NCBI RefSeq assembly: GCF_030272615.1
Contig: NC_081407.1
Span: forward strand, 98,253,897-98,317,896
Source: Cryptomeria japonica
Lineage: Eukaryota > Streptophyta > Pinopsida > Cupressales > Cupressaceae
Length of the DNA: 64,000 nucleotides
Direction of reading: 5' to 3'
Below the pieces are notes generated by a model. It did not search any database. It worked only from the letters and a program-made list of their open reading frames with translations, and was not told the DNA's origin. Positions 47,519 through 59,200 of this stretch are shown here, piece by piece (position 1 is the first letter of the stretch; each line of letters opens with the position of its first letter). Both the position numbers and the translations under genes were made by a program.

Positions 47519-47930
47519 TTTTTCATTCATTGAATATTTCTTTAAATAATAAATACTAAATTAATTATTTTTTTATATTTTTATGTGTTTTTATTATTTC
47601 TCATTTGTCAATTTAATCTTAAAATATAATTATTCTACATTTTAACTAATAATTTAAATATATAAATATTTTTTTCATATTATTTTTTTCATTCATTGAA
47701 TATTTTATTGAATGCTAATAAATATTAAATTAACTATTTTTATTATTTTTCATAATTGTTATTTTTAATTTTATAATTTTGATTTTAAGTAATTATACAT
47801 TTTAACTAATTATTTAAATATATAAATAATCCTTTCAAATAATGTCTATAAAGTCTATGTAAACATCAAATAAATAAATAAATAATCCTTGCAAATAATG
47901 TCTATAAAGTCTATGAAAACATTCATTTTA
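47519..47930. repeat. Nested AT-rich tandem duplications
   Basis: An approximately 160-168 bp unit beginning 'ttcattcattgaatattt' occurs at about 47522 and again at about 47689, both ending 'ttttaactaat.atttaaatatataaat'. A second, shorter duplication of 'aataatccttncaaataatgtctataaagtctatg' lies at about 47826 and 47883. No coding content. Confidence 0.7.
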
Positions 47931-48036
47931 ACCTTAAAAAATCTAATGCCTTTATTTTTTCTGCAAATCTAATGCATACATTTTTTTGCTGCAAACCAAA
48001 GTGACATTGTTTTTATTTTAATAATTACTGCAAAGG

Positions 48037-48245
48037 TGTTAGACACAATTCACCACTAAGAGGGGGTTGAATCAATGGTTCTCAAACTTTTTCCTTAACC
48101 TGTCAAATGTGAGCATATCAGTTATCAGATCTAACTTAATGCAGACTTACCAGTTAGTGGGGAGACCAACACAAATGTAAACAAACTCAAAGGACAACAC
48201 ATAACACCAGTATGTACGAGGAAAACCTAAGATGGGCAAAACATT
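48037..48245 (-). repeat. 3' LTR remnant of the deleted copia element
   Basis: Plus-strand tgttagacacaattcaccac... parallels 49331-49540 (tgttagacacaatgcaccac...) to about 48242. It then changes to non-LTR sequence that leads into the gag remnant, which marks the deletion junction. Confidence 0.9.
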
Positions 48246-48329
48246 TTGCACCTACACCTGTTGGTATCCAGATCCGATCTGGATTCCACATTCACATCCT
48301 TAGCATCAACCACTTGTGCTTTCAGATTA

Positions 48330-49290
48330 GCAAGGGCTTACTCTGATTCTTGAAGACTATTGACCAACCGATTCCATTCCACAACAACAACATTCTTGAA
48401 CATCTTGTATTCTTTTTCTCAAAATCTCCATTTCACTTTCCTTGGAGTCCAAGACTGATTTCAAATCATCAGTCAATCTTTCTGCTTCTTCTAGTTGAGT
48501 GGTCAATAAACCAACCTTTTGGTTTTACTCTTCAAGTCAGGTTCTCAACAGGCTACAATCCTCATGAACTAATCTTTTGTAGTTTTTAAATTCATTTCTA
48601 ACATTTGGCAGCTCATCAAGGGCACTTAGCAATTCACCTTCTAGATCAACTTCTGCATCTTCTTCTTCTTCTTCATCATCACTTCCAAATAGATCTTGCT
48701 AACTAGATCTATCTACCTTGTCTCCTTCCTCTTCATCTTCTTCAAGGTCACTGCTAAACACATCATACTGGTGGGATCTATCTACATTATCCCCTTTTGA
48801 TGTGTGATTCTCAATTTTTGTCTCATGGGCCATGAAGAGATGAGTCTCCACATCACTAATGCTAATGCAACACTCTAAACTGCTTCTATCATCTGCACAT
48901 GTATCTGCCGCATTGTTCTTCTCACTCTCACAAGTTGATTCAGTGGTGCAGGGTTCATTTCCATGGAGTTTCTTTAGTCTATCCCATAGACTTTTTGTTG
49001 ATTTACACTTATCCACCTATGAGGGAACATCACCAATGAGCCCACTAAATTTTAGCCTTTATGGCTTTGTCATTGCACAAGCATCTTCTTTCTTCTTCAG
49101 ATCCAGTGGGAGGACTGACATTCCTAGGAAGACCATTAACAACTAACATCCATACATCAAACCCTAGAGAGGATAGGTGGACTTCCATTCTACAACTCCA
49201 AATGGAGTAGTTTGAAACATCAAAAACTGGAGCAGGGATTGACACTAAACAAACCATTGTGTCCTTAAGCCAAAATCTACCCAAGTTGGA
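48330..49290 (-). pseudogene. Copia gag remnant
   Basis: It starts near 49284 with FDVSNYSIWSCRMEVHL, the usual plant copia Gag entry, and WMLVVNGLPRNVSPP. After a stop it resumes at 49016 with KSTKSLWDRLKKLHGNE. A long acidic region follows (DLEEDEEEGDKVD and a DDEEEEED run near 48690), then a coiled-coil-like tail at about 48600-48400. The CCHC knuckle and all pol domains are missing. Gag would assemble the particle. Confidence 0.82.
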
Positions 49291-49316
49291 GAAAGCTCAT
49301 CTAATTGGGAACCTAT

Positions 49317-49328
49317 GCTCTAATACCA
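49317..49328 (-). other. Copia primer binding site (minus strand)
   Basis: The minus strand reads TGGTATTAGAGC two bases inside the 5' LTR end, matching the initiator-Met tRNA complement with one mismatch. Confidence 0.88.
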
Positions 49329-49330
49329 AT

Positions 49331-52043
49331 TGTTAGACACAATGCACCACTGAGAGGGGGGTGAATCAATGGTTCTCAAACTTTTTCCTTAACTTGTCCG
49401 ATGTGAGTATACCGGTTATCAAATCTAACTTAATGCAGATTTGCCGATTAGTGGGGAGACCAACACAAATACAAACATGCTCAAAGGACAACACATAACA
49501 CCAATATGTACAAGGAAAACCCAAGATAGGAAAAACCTTGGTGAGTAATGTTGTTGGAGTCTACTGCTCCAATCCAGCCTAACAATCAAAACTATGTTAC
49601 AATGTTTAGGGCACCAACCCTTGATTTAGGGCACCAACCCAAGGAGCTACAACCCCTAATTTAGGGCACCAACCCAAGGAGCTACAACCCCTGACTGATT
49701 TATGGGCACCAACCCATAGGAGCTACAACCCCTGCACCAAGGTAAAACTCAGTGAACACAATACATTATATTCAAATACAAAGGTATTAATCTAGTTACA
49801 AGTGAATCTTGTAACCTCTCAATACAATCCTTCATGTCAGTAAGGTGTCTCCTATGCCTTACTAGTTCTCTGCTCACTCTGACTTAATCTTCAACAACTC
49901 AATCACTACCTTGTTGGATCTCCTCTATCACTCTCTGCTCTCTTCCTCACACTACTGCTGCTTACCAGTTCCTTCTTCACTCAACATACTGCGTCTTCTC
50001 TTCTGGTTTACCTCTATCTTGTCCACAACTATCTATCACTATTGGTTCTCTATCATTTCTTCTTGCTTGATTGGATTCCTCTGTTTCTTCATTCAACTTG
50101 CATTCAATCTCTACTGCCTTTTCACCGGTAGCCTTGACCTTACTGGTTCCCCTTCTAATACTCAGACACTTAAGTTCTTCGCCAAGAAGAATCAGGCTGA
50201 TTTCATTACTCGCAGAGGTATACCAAAACTCTGTCTAGCACAGTCTTCCCATGCAACATCATTTAACCAGCACTCATCATTGATTTTGTCTTTCATATAT
50301 ATAAACAAGTTTTCCCACCAAAAACCGATTCAAACTTTCGTCGGTTAGGGTTTCTTCCACCGATCAAATCTTCATTAGATTCGATCCAATCTGCCTTGGA
50401 TTGATCACCTGCATTGGAAGAATGCATCTATACACGTTTTCCATCATCCAATGAATATTTGCTTAAAATGGCAAATCTAACCCTGTTCTTTAGCCTCGAA
50501 ATCAGTCGACTCATTTATGATCTAGTTGTTTCCTTCTCGAGGTCAATCTACAGTTGGATATCAAACATCGATCATGGCGCCAACAGATCCCTAATCTTCC
50601 TCCATCATTCATCTTTCATCGAGTCGCACACTCTGCAACTCCTCCATGATTTTCGTAATCAACATTTAATGTCGACCAATCACAACTACCTCTTTGACAC
50701 TAGACATCACCGACCTCTACATATTCAACACCTCAGCTCCACGTGTGGCTTCACAGTCGGTATCCACCTCATCACACTACTGTGTCAGTTCAACTTGGTC
50801 ACCGACAACACACATAACCGGTACACCCATACCGGTTCACCAACCCTACCAACACTAACCACCTTGTCGATTATACTTCCTTCCATCACCTTTTCTAACC
50901 TGCCGGTGTAACCCTTGTGTCTTCACTTCACTGCTCTGAAACACTTCTGTAAATATGTTCACTTTTCGAAACCATAGCTACTCTGACAACTCTCCTTATC
51001 TTTCAGTTTACTACACTTGTCTTTATCAAGTGAGATCCTTATCTTCCTTATCTCTTCTTTGATGTTTCACCGGTTGACATAATATGTCAACTATCGCCAA
51101 TGCAAATTCTAGTAGATGTGTCTGTCGGTAGAAAACATAATTTCCTTCTTACCGGAGAGACACATTGATGACACCAAGTCATCACACTCCAACTGTTCTG
51201 CATCAACCTTCCTTCAACATCCCAGTATCACCATGTATATCCCTATAGACTCACTAGCATCCTCCTTCATCAAACCGATTCTTCTCTCAACTAGTTTGTC
51301 AAGATGACAAACACACCATCTCAACTCCTCATTCTTCCTTCACTGTCCTGGTAGAACACTTTGTTTTCACTTGCTTATCCAGTGTGCATTTCTGATCTCA
51401 TGCTCTGGAGGCTTCCTCATCTTCCACTTGAACTTCCGGTCTATGCATTCAATCACCTATCTATCTCAGGGAATCATTTTGTCGGTACAAGTGTGACGTT
51501 ACTGGGGGGAGGATACATCTTCAACATGACATATGTCCCAAATTTTTTCCATATGTCATCCTGCACACAGAGGCAACATACTCTATCAACCTATCACCTA
51601 GCTTGTGATAGCTTCTTCATCTAGTGGGAGTCCTACTAGTTATCCTTACACTAGCAATCTGGTGGCCTGCACAAACTTCACCTTCAGTGTTAATGTGATC
51701 CAAATAGCATTTGACCACTTCAACACAATCAATGTCCATCATGTAGTCTCTTCATTCTGGTTGTATGCACCACCAAATCAACAACCCTTTTAATGAGTGG
51801 AGTGGTCACTTTACTGCACCTATATCATACCGGTACACATCGGTTCTTCCTTCTGCATGAAGATGGTCACCTAGGTGTCCCCAATGACAACACATCAACT
51901 CTTCTCCCATACCGGTCCATCTTCTATACCAGTTGACATCAACCTCTAATTCCAACACCCTCTTGTTCACTAGTTGACATCAATGTCAGTGATACCAATA
52001 ACATCCTATACCGGTTGACATCAATGACAACACAATGCCAACA
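49331..52043 (-). repeat. Copia 5' LTR (2713 bp)
   Basis: The minus-strand start TGTTGGCATTGTGTTGTC and the end GTGTCTAACA give TG...CA. Its first bases and its 'gtcattgatgtcaa' phrase resemble the copia LTR at 3134, suggesting related families. Several plus-strand frames inside (49911-51793) are pyrimidine-rich, lack motifs and are not genes. ACCGGT-type motifs recur. Confidence 0.9.
49603..49745. repeat. Tandem repeat inside the copia LTR
   Basis: Four copies of a unit of about 40 bp with core 'ttagggcaccaacccaagga' plus 'gctacaaccc'. The first copy lacks the second half. It probably varies in number among LTR copies. Confidence 0.85.
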
Positions 52044-52099
52044 AAAGGGAATGCCAACATTTTTATTATAATTTTTATGGATAATTAGTGCAATGTCAC

Positions 52100-52900
52100 A
52101 TTCCCAATTAACATTTTTTCTTAAATTTGCACCAATAACATTGTAAAACATAAAACCGATGTATTTATATAAAATCTTAGGAAAGCCAAGTACCTGGAAG
52201 TAAAAGGGGGGAAAAAAAAATCAACAGTTATAAAGTTTTTCGTCGTCTTGCATCTTATTTAGATGGTATGCAGTCATTGATAGTAAAATGAGCTTGGCTA
52301 ACTTCAAATTTTGATATAATTAGAAATCTTGCTTCAAACCTACAAATAGTACACATATCAAATTAGTAGTGTCAACAATAGTAAAATTGCTCACACTTGA
52401 GCAAAATAATGACATAGAACCTATAGTAATTATATAACCAACTCATAGTTGATTCAAGTTTTCGTTATAAGATAGTCACCCAATATAAAAAACATTAAAA
52501 TCAAGAATACATTTAGATCACCAAAATGATAGAATAATGCTCTTTTATCTAAAAAGACTTAGAACCTATAGTAATTTTATAACCAACTCATCACTGATTC
52601 AAGATTTCCCTATAAGATAACCACCCAATATAAAAAAACATTAAAGCCAAGAATACATTTAGAAGACCAAAATGATAGAATAATGCTCTTTTATCTAAGG
52701 ATGAAATATACAAAAGAGATACATGAGAGTTTGGGAGATTAGATTAGGTTGTTCATGTGAGAGCTAGATGTGGTAATGTATAGGATACACCACTAATATG
52801 TGTGAATGTAAAATCATAGTGAGATAAAAGAGTTTATTTTTACGTGTTGTCAGATTAACTTGGTTCAATTATAAGGTACATTGAATTTAAGTCTTATTTA
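52100..52900. other. AT-rich spacer between copia and LINE
   Basis: Non-coding apart from the tandem duplication listed separately. Confidence 0.5.
52416..52699. repeat. Tandem duplication, about 145 bp unit
   Basis: The first copy (52416-52560) and the second (52561-52699) both begin agaacctatagtaatt and both end gaataatgctcttttatct. They differ at scattered positions. No coding content. Confidence 0.9.
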
Positions 52901-52918
52901 AACATTCAAATTCATGTT
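52901..52918. repeat. LINE target-site duplication, 3' side
   Basis: AACATTCAAATTCATGTT, identical to 60883-60900. The bases outside both copies differ, so the match is exactly 18 bp. Confidence 0.93.
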
Positions 52919-53129
52919 TTTGATTAAGGAAAATTAGGTTTTAAGGGACCCAAAACCTGCTTACATAACGAGAAGATAAACATAAAATAAACTAGAGATG
53001 AAAGGACATAGAAATAAAAGCTGCAAAAGACCAGTAGAGAAAACAACAGCTAAGGAAAAGAACAACATAAAGCCAGCGAGAGACTGGCAACCAAAGACCA
53101 GATTACATGTCAGATAAAAAACTTTATAG

Positions 53130-54717
53130 ACTCTTATGCGTCCTTAACTAGCATCATCATGGCATTAGCATCTTCTTTCAGGTCTTTGTTATCCTGCATC
53201 TAATGGGTGTCTTTAGTCTTCATCTCCAGATCATTGGTAGTTTGCCTTGTTCTTCATCTGGAGGAGTGAGGAGCAGAACTAGTGGTCGACACATCATCAA
53301 TGATCACCATCTCTTTGTTCTGCTTGTTCTTCTCCAAACAAGCAACCAGAGCATTCATGTTTTGAGACAAAACCTTCAAAACCTCAAGGCTATGGTCCAT
53401 AAATTTCTTCAAGGCCTTCTCGGTTTTAGTAATCCGATTGATAATAATTTCATTATCAACCTCTCCCTTTTCTTTGATGATTCTAATCACATCTTCAAGA
53501 TGCTTCAAATCTCCCTTAATCATTTCTTTTTCCGGCCAATCCTACATTTCTTCTTCGTCCTCAGCCTCACTGGTATCCACCGCCGCATCCTCTTTACCTA
53601 TAGTATTGGTATTCTTAATCAAATTCTAAATTTTATAATCCAAATCTCTCTATTTATTCTTAATACTGGAGATATTTTCAATCACCCATTTCTGGAAGTT
53701 GAAAATTTCCAGAGTGCTATTTCTGGCAGCGTTCAAAATGGAGTCCGTGGTCTCCATACCTGGAGCAGAGCTCACAGACCTAGGGTTTACCTCCTTCGTA
53801 GTGTGTTGAGCTTCATTCCTGCTATCCAAGACTTTCAGCTCTTCAAAATACTCTTTTCTCTGCACCTTCTCTTCCTATCCCTCAGCCTCTTTCTTCTCAT
53901 TCTCCACCTCAACATCAACCGCCTTCCCCTGTTCCTCCTCTGAACCTGCTTTCACTTTCGTGTCATCTTTAGCTTCATTAGCAACCCTCACTTTCTTATG
54001 TAGAGGAATGTTAGATGAATCTTCATCAGACTCAGAGCCCTCATGACCCTTAGAAGTGTGGGCATTTTCCACCAAAGGATCTTCCCTATTAGCCCTGGCT
54101 TTACCCTTCAAATGCTCATAAATTAGCAGTATAAGGCCTTGGTGAGAAATGGGATAGGATTTAGGTTTTCTGGCATGGTTGGCCAAGCTATCATTAAGAG
54201 AAGAAGCTAAATAGAAGGGCAAAGAGATCTTCAATCCATGGCGAAAATGGTTTAGGATAACAAAATGATAATTGTAAACCTTTGAAAACCTACTATCAAC
54301 CGTTAGGTATTCTATTAAAACTCTTAACATCTTCTATCAGAAAGATTTTACCTATTGAGGGAGATAGTAGGACACATTGTCCTTCTTGGCAAGCCGAACC
54401 CTCTCTTCATCACTTTTAGGGAAGTTCTTGGTGGCTTCCACTGAGAACTTGCGGTCTCTGTAAAATTTGGTACCTTCTTTCTGTAAACCTATAACCTCTG
54501 CCACCAAGTCTTCATCCAACTTCCAAGTTTGCCCAAACAGAGTGACTTTGTTATTGCTCCATCCCTTGGCGAAACCATGAGACACCGACTTTTTACTCCC
54601 ATGCAGTTTTTCCATGTAGTCAGTGAAATCATATCTATGCAGCCTCCGCCATATTTTTTGTTCAATTTTCCAGTTGTCACAACTGGAAGGCTCATGTCGA
54701 TTAAGATTACCCCCCAT
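53130..54717 (-). pseudogene. Third ORF downstream of LINE RNase H (unrecognised)
   Basis: It begins near MGGNLNRHEPSSCDNW (ATG at 54717) and runs about 520 codons with stops near 54350, 54334, 53874, 53647 and 53545. The N-terminal ~220 residues look globular: GFAKGWSNNKVTLFGQTWKL, DLVAEVIGLQKEGTKFY, VDSRFSKVYNYHFVILNHFR, KISLPFYLASSLNDSL and HQGLILLIYEHLK. Next comes a Glu/Lys-rich linker (SDEDSSNIPLHKKVRV) and a coiled-coil-like tail (53523-53254). It resembles transposon-associated plant ORFs in style, but I cannot name a family. It lies inside the LINE's target duplications, so it is LINE cargo, an extra LINE ORF or a nested insertion. Confidence 0.62.
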
Positions 54718-54979
54718 AATGTAATTCAGGTCGAAACCCTCAACAGAGCACGAGATACTCAAATGTTGAAGAAACAGGATACCTGGACTTAAGCTCAGAC
54801 TCTTAACAAAACACTGGAATCGAAAAACAAGGTTATTTCCTTATTATTCAAAATGAACCAACACTTAATATGATTAGCCCCGTCACACCGGTTATCATAA
54901 TCACAATGCCTAAAATAGATCATCAGCTGACACTTCACATAACTCCAATATCTATCTTTGATATCCAAACCTAGAAAAG

Positions 54980-57900
54980 TAATTATGAACTTAACTTGTA
55001 CCTTGGATTCGATCAAATAATAATTGCTCATGGACTACCTTCTTACAAACAACTTCTCTAATATATTTAGTGTCCTCCTCTAAATAAACCCCCTCATTAG
55101 CTAATAAGTCAACTACCTTGTTACCTTCCCTTAGAGTATGGGAAATGAAAACACTTTCATAGGCCTCTAATAATTTATTAGCACTCTCAATGATATTATA
55201 AATGTTCCAAGAGGGGGAACTAGTGCCTTTGATAGCCTGAATAATATTGAGAGAGTCCCCTTCTAGCCATATTTTTTTAAAGTTAAAACTTTGAGCAAGC
55301 TGGAGGCATTTTAATATTGCCTGAGCTTATGCAACATGATTGTTTTGAACTCCAAAGGGAGAGGCAATTGCAACAACACAAAAACCATAAGAATTAATGA
55401 TGACTCCTCCCCCTCCAGACTTCCCAGGATTGCCTTTAGCAGCACCATCAAAATTCACCTTAACCCAATTATGATAAGGAAATCTCCAAACAATATTTTC
55501 TCTCCTACTCTTTATATCAGATTTGCAGACCTTGTGAATCAAATTTCATTCAGTGAGGATGCTTTTCTCATTATCAGTCATATTAAGATAGCTCCACTAC
55601 TTGTTGTTTTTGTGAAGAGTATTTATGTTTTGTTTAATTGCCCTGCAAATCTTTTAAAAAAACACTTGAGACGTACATAGCCTCCCTGAAAATTCTATTA
55701 TTTCTCTCCTTCCAGATGTACCAATAGGTCATAGGAAGGACAAAGGACCAGAGGGTCTTAATGAGAGGAAATTTGGTAGGAAAGATCCATTGCAAGATGA
55801 CTTCCTTAAGACTATTATGCATAACCCAGTCAACTTTCCATTGCATCCAGATTTTACTCCAAAGTTCCCAGGTAAAAGAACAATGGATAAACAAATGATC
55901 CACGGATTCTGCCTCTTTCTGACATAACTCACACCTGTTAGGAAACATGAATCCTCTATGAGCCAAGTTATCAATGGTAAGAATCTTGTTGTGAGCTGCA
56001 AGCCAAAAAAACATGTTAACTTTAGGAATGAGGAATCTATTCCAGATTTTAGTCCATATTGGGTTGTAGACCTAAGTAATAGTTTTTTTTATAAGCCGAG
56101 GCAACAGTGAAGTTACCCCTAGGATTGCTCTTCCAAAGAAACACATCATCAAAATCTTTACTAATAGAAAAGGACAGCAGATCCTATTGGAGCAACGAAA
56201 AACCAACATAAATAACATCAAGTCTAACCCATTTATTCTCCTTCCAGTAATTAAAAACCATAGAACCATACCTCCTTTTGCATTCATCAATGAATTGGTT
56301 GTAGTCCTGATTAAAGAGAGGTTCATCTTTAATCCAAACATCCTACCAAAACCTGATTTTATCACCTTTGCCAAGGACCCATCCAACTCCAGCTTTAGCA
56401 ACTTTTATAGATTTGATCATACCATTCCATATGAAAGAACCAGCAGGGATATCTTTAGAGTAGAGAAGAGAATGAATTGGTTGGTTATGAATATATTTAT
56501 CAAACCACACCCTACTCCAATCTTTCTTAATACCAAAAGCCCCCCAAATCTATTTAGCAAGCAAGGCTTTGTTAAAAGTTTTAAGAACTTTAATACCTAA
56601 TCCCCCCTTGCACTTAGGATTACAAACTTTGTCCCAGGAAACCAAGGCTATCATTTTCTTGTCTTCAACCCCTGACCAAAGAAATCTTTTCTGAATCCTT
56701 TCTAAAGCTTCAACAAATTTAAGCGGTATACTAAACAAGCTCAGAGCATAGACAGGAAGATTTTGAAGAGTAGCTTGAAGAAGCTGAAGCTTACCAACCT
56801 AAGATAGCATAGATCCTTTCCAACCTGCCAATTTCTTGTTGAGTTTGTCAATTAATGAGTTCCAGAAAGAGTTTGGAGGATCCAAACCAATAGGGAGACC
56901 CAAATAAGTAGATGAGAGCAACTCCACCTTACAACCAATAATGTTAACAATTCTTTGTTGCCTCAATATTGGGGTATTTATGAAATAAATAGCAGACTTC
57001 TCCCAATTTACTTGTTGACCAGTAGCCAAAGAATAAGAGCTGAGAGCACCTTTGAAAGCAATAGCCTCACCAATAGAATAATATCCCATCAAAATTGTAT
57101 CATCAACAAACTATTGGTGAGTACAGAACACATTAGCAGAGGATGGTTCCAATCCTTTGATGGTTTTATTCATTTTTATTTTTTGAATCAATCTAATCAT
57201 ACTCTCAGCCAAGATTGTGAAAAGAATAGGAGAAATAGGATCTCCTTGCCTGAGTCCCCTACAAGATTTAAAAAATCTAGACGGAGAGCCATTAATAAGA
57301 ATATAAAAGTTTGGGGTAGATATCAATTCTCTTATAACTTTAATTACCTTCTCATCAAATCCAAAGGCCTCCATAACCCTAAAAAGAACCTGCCATTCCA
57401 CTCTATCATAGGCTTTAGCCAGATCCAATTTTATCAGGAAACCCTCTTTGTTTGCAGCATTAAGAGAATGTATATTCTCATGCACAAGAATAATAGAATC
57501 CAAAATCTGCGTACCTGGGACAAATCCTTTTTGCTCCTCAGAGATAACACAGGGGAGAACAACTAAGAGTCTAGAAGTCATAACTTTTGAAATGATCTTG
57601 TAAAAGGAATTACAAAGACTTATTGGCCTAAACTTTCCCATAGAATCAACTCCAACCACCTTAAGAATTAGAGCAATAAAATTAGAATTGATTTCCTTAA
57701 GGATTCTTCTGGAACCAAAAAATTATTTGACAACATTGACTGTATCTTTCCCAACAATATGCCAATATTCCTGAAAGAAAAACATGGGAAAGCCATCCGG
57801 GCTCGGAGCCTTATCCCCTTGAAAAGAAAAAATAGCTTTTTTAATTTCATTAGTTGTAGGGATAGTAGATAATTTCTTATTCTGGTGAGGTTCATTAATC

Positions 57901-59177
57901 TTAGGAATGTTATCAACCAAGTCTTGTTGCTTAACAATGTCAATATCCTTACTACCAGTAAGGAGGTTAGAGAAGAACCTAACAACTTCATCCCCAATGT
58001 CATCATCTTTGAGAAGGATTTTGTCATCAGCAATTAATCTAGATATTCTGTTGGCAGCTTTATGCTTCATAGATGTCATGTGAAAGAACTTAGTGTTTCT
58101 ATCCCTAGCTTCCAATCAAATAGCCCTAGATCTCCGCCTCCAGTAGATTTCTTCCCCAGAAATAGTGTTGTGAAGTTTAGCTAGAATCTCATCTTCCTTA
58201 GCCTTGGGAAACATATTATAACCATCTTTCTGAATAGAGTTTTGAATCTGTTCTAATTCCTCCTTCAACTTCCTTTTGGATTCAAAAATATCTCCAAAAA
58301 CCTTCTTGTTCCAGATCTTGATGTTATCTTTGGTATTTCTTAGTTTTTTAGCAACTTTGAACATGGCAGATCCATCCACATTAATATTCCACCATTTGGC
58401 TATGGAATTTTCCAAAGAAGGGTGTGAAATCCACATTTTTTCAAACCGGAAAGAAAAACATTGATTGCTTTTAACAGACTCAGCAACAAAAGAAATGGGA
58501 TAATGATCCGAACCTATTATGTTAATAACAAACAAAGAACATATATACTTAAGGACCTAGTCAGGAGTGATAAGGGATCTGTCAAGCCTTACCTGAATAA
58601 GGTCTCCTCCATCCCTTCGATTAGACCAAGTGTAGGAAGCTCCAATAAGATCAACATCAATTAGAGCATTGGCATTGATAAAGTCCATAAGGTCAATCCT
58701 GTTGTCCAGTAGAGCTTGAGTTCCTCCATATTTGTCACTTTCTTGCAATGGGGTGTTGAAATCCCCCATCAACAGCCACATGTCCTAAGAAAAAAACCCC
58801 CTTTTCTGCTAAATTTTGTCCCAAAATTTACTCCTAGCCGCTTTAGAATTTGGGGCATAAATGTTGGTAACCACCCAATCCTATCCTTCAACAATACATT
58901 TAACTCTCATAGAAATAATATTACCACCTTCATCAATCAGATCTCCATCAATAGTTTTCTTATTCCAAAATATGGCCACCCCACCCGACACCCCATTCAA
59001 ACTACCACCACAAACTCCTCCATGTTTGAAGAAATTTAATTTTTCAACTTTTTTCTTACTCATTTTAGTTTCTCGAACCAAGATGATATCCGACTTGTGA
59101 TCTTTGATAAAATTCCTTAATTCATCCTGTTTGTGGAGACCATTTAGGCCTCGAATGTTCCAGGAAATTGCCTTCAT
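54980..59177 (-). pseudogene. LINE ORF2: endonuclease, reverse transcriptase, zf-RVT, RNase H
   Basis: The start is MKAISWNIRGLNG at 59177 (APE-type endonuclease), with GDFNTPLQESDKYGG, GASYTWSNRR and IGSDHYPISF down to about 58510. RT blocks: DKAPSPDGFPMFF, KFRPISLCNSFYKII, IKLDLAKAYDRVEW, CRGLRQGDPISPILF and FVDDTILMG (57659-57070). zf-RVT: RCELCQKEAESVDHLFIHC (55940-55880). RNase H: VNFDGAAKGNPGKSGGG (about 55463), LEGDSLNI, HTLREGNKVVDLLAN (about 55140-55090). Stops include positions near 58880, 58555, 58114, 57721 and 57112, several where Trp or Gln is expected. The enzyme nicks target DNA and primes reverse transcription at the nick. Confidence 0.92.
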
Positions 59178-59200
59178 TTGGAAACCTGAGAGCAAGATTC

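Larger units (their letters stand above)
48037..52043 (-). mobile_element. Copia element with 2.7 kb LTR, internally deleted
   Basis: On the minus strand there is a full 5' LTR (52043 to 49331), a primer binding site, a broken gag (about 49290-48330) and then only the last ~208 bp of the 3' LTR (48245-48037). A perfect 5-bp target duplication AAAGG lies at 48032-48036 and 52044-52048. The outer ends are thus original, and one deletion removed protease to RNase H plus most of the 3' LTR. The two LTR tails agree at roughly nine of ten positions. Confidence 0.9.

Noticed and set aside
49911-51793. A series of plus-strand ORFs (up to 165 residues)
   Set aside because: They lie inside the 2.7 kb copia LTR on the strand opposite to the element and have no motif.
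53203-53943. 246-residue plus-strand ORF
   Set aside because: Antisense to the LINE third-ORF region and Phe/Leu/Ile-rich. The minus-strand frames have the more protein-like composition, although this choice rests on composition only.
56955-57566. 203-residue plus-strand ORF
   Set aside because: Antisense shadow of the LINE RT, whose minus-strand frame carries all RT motifs.
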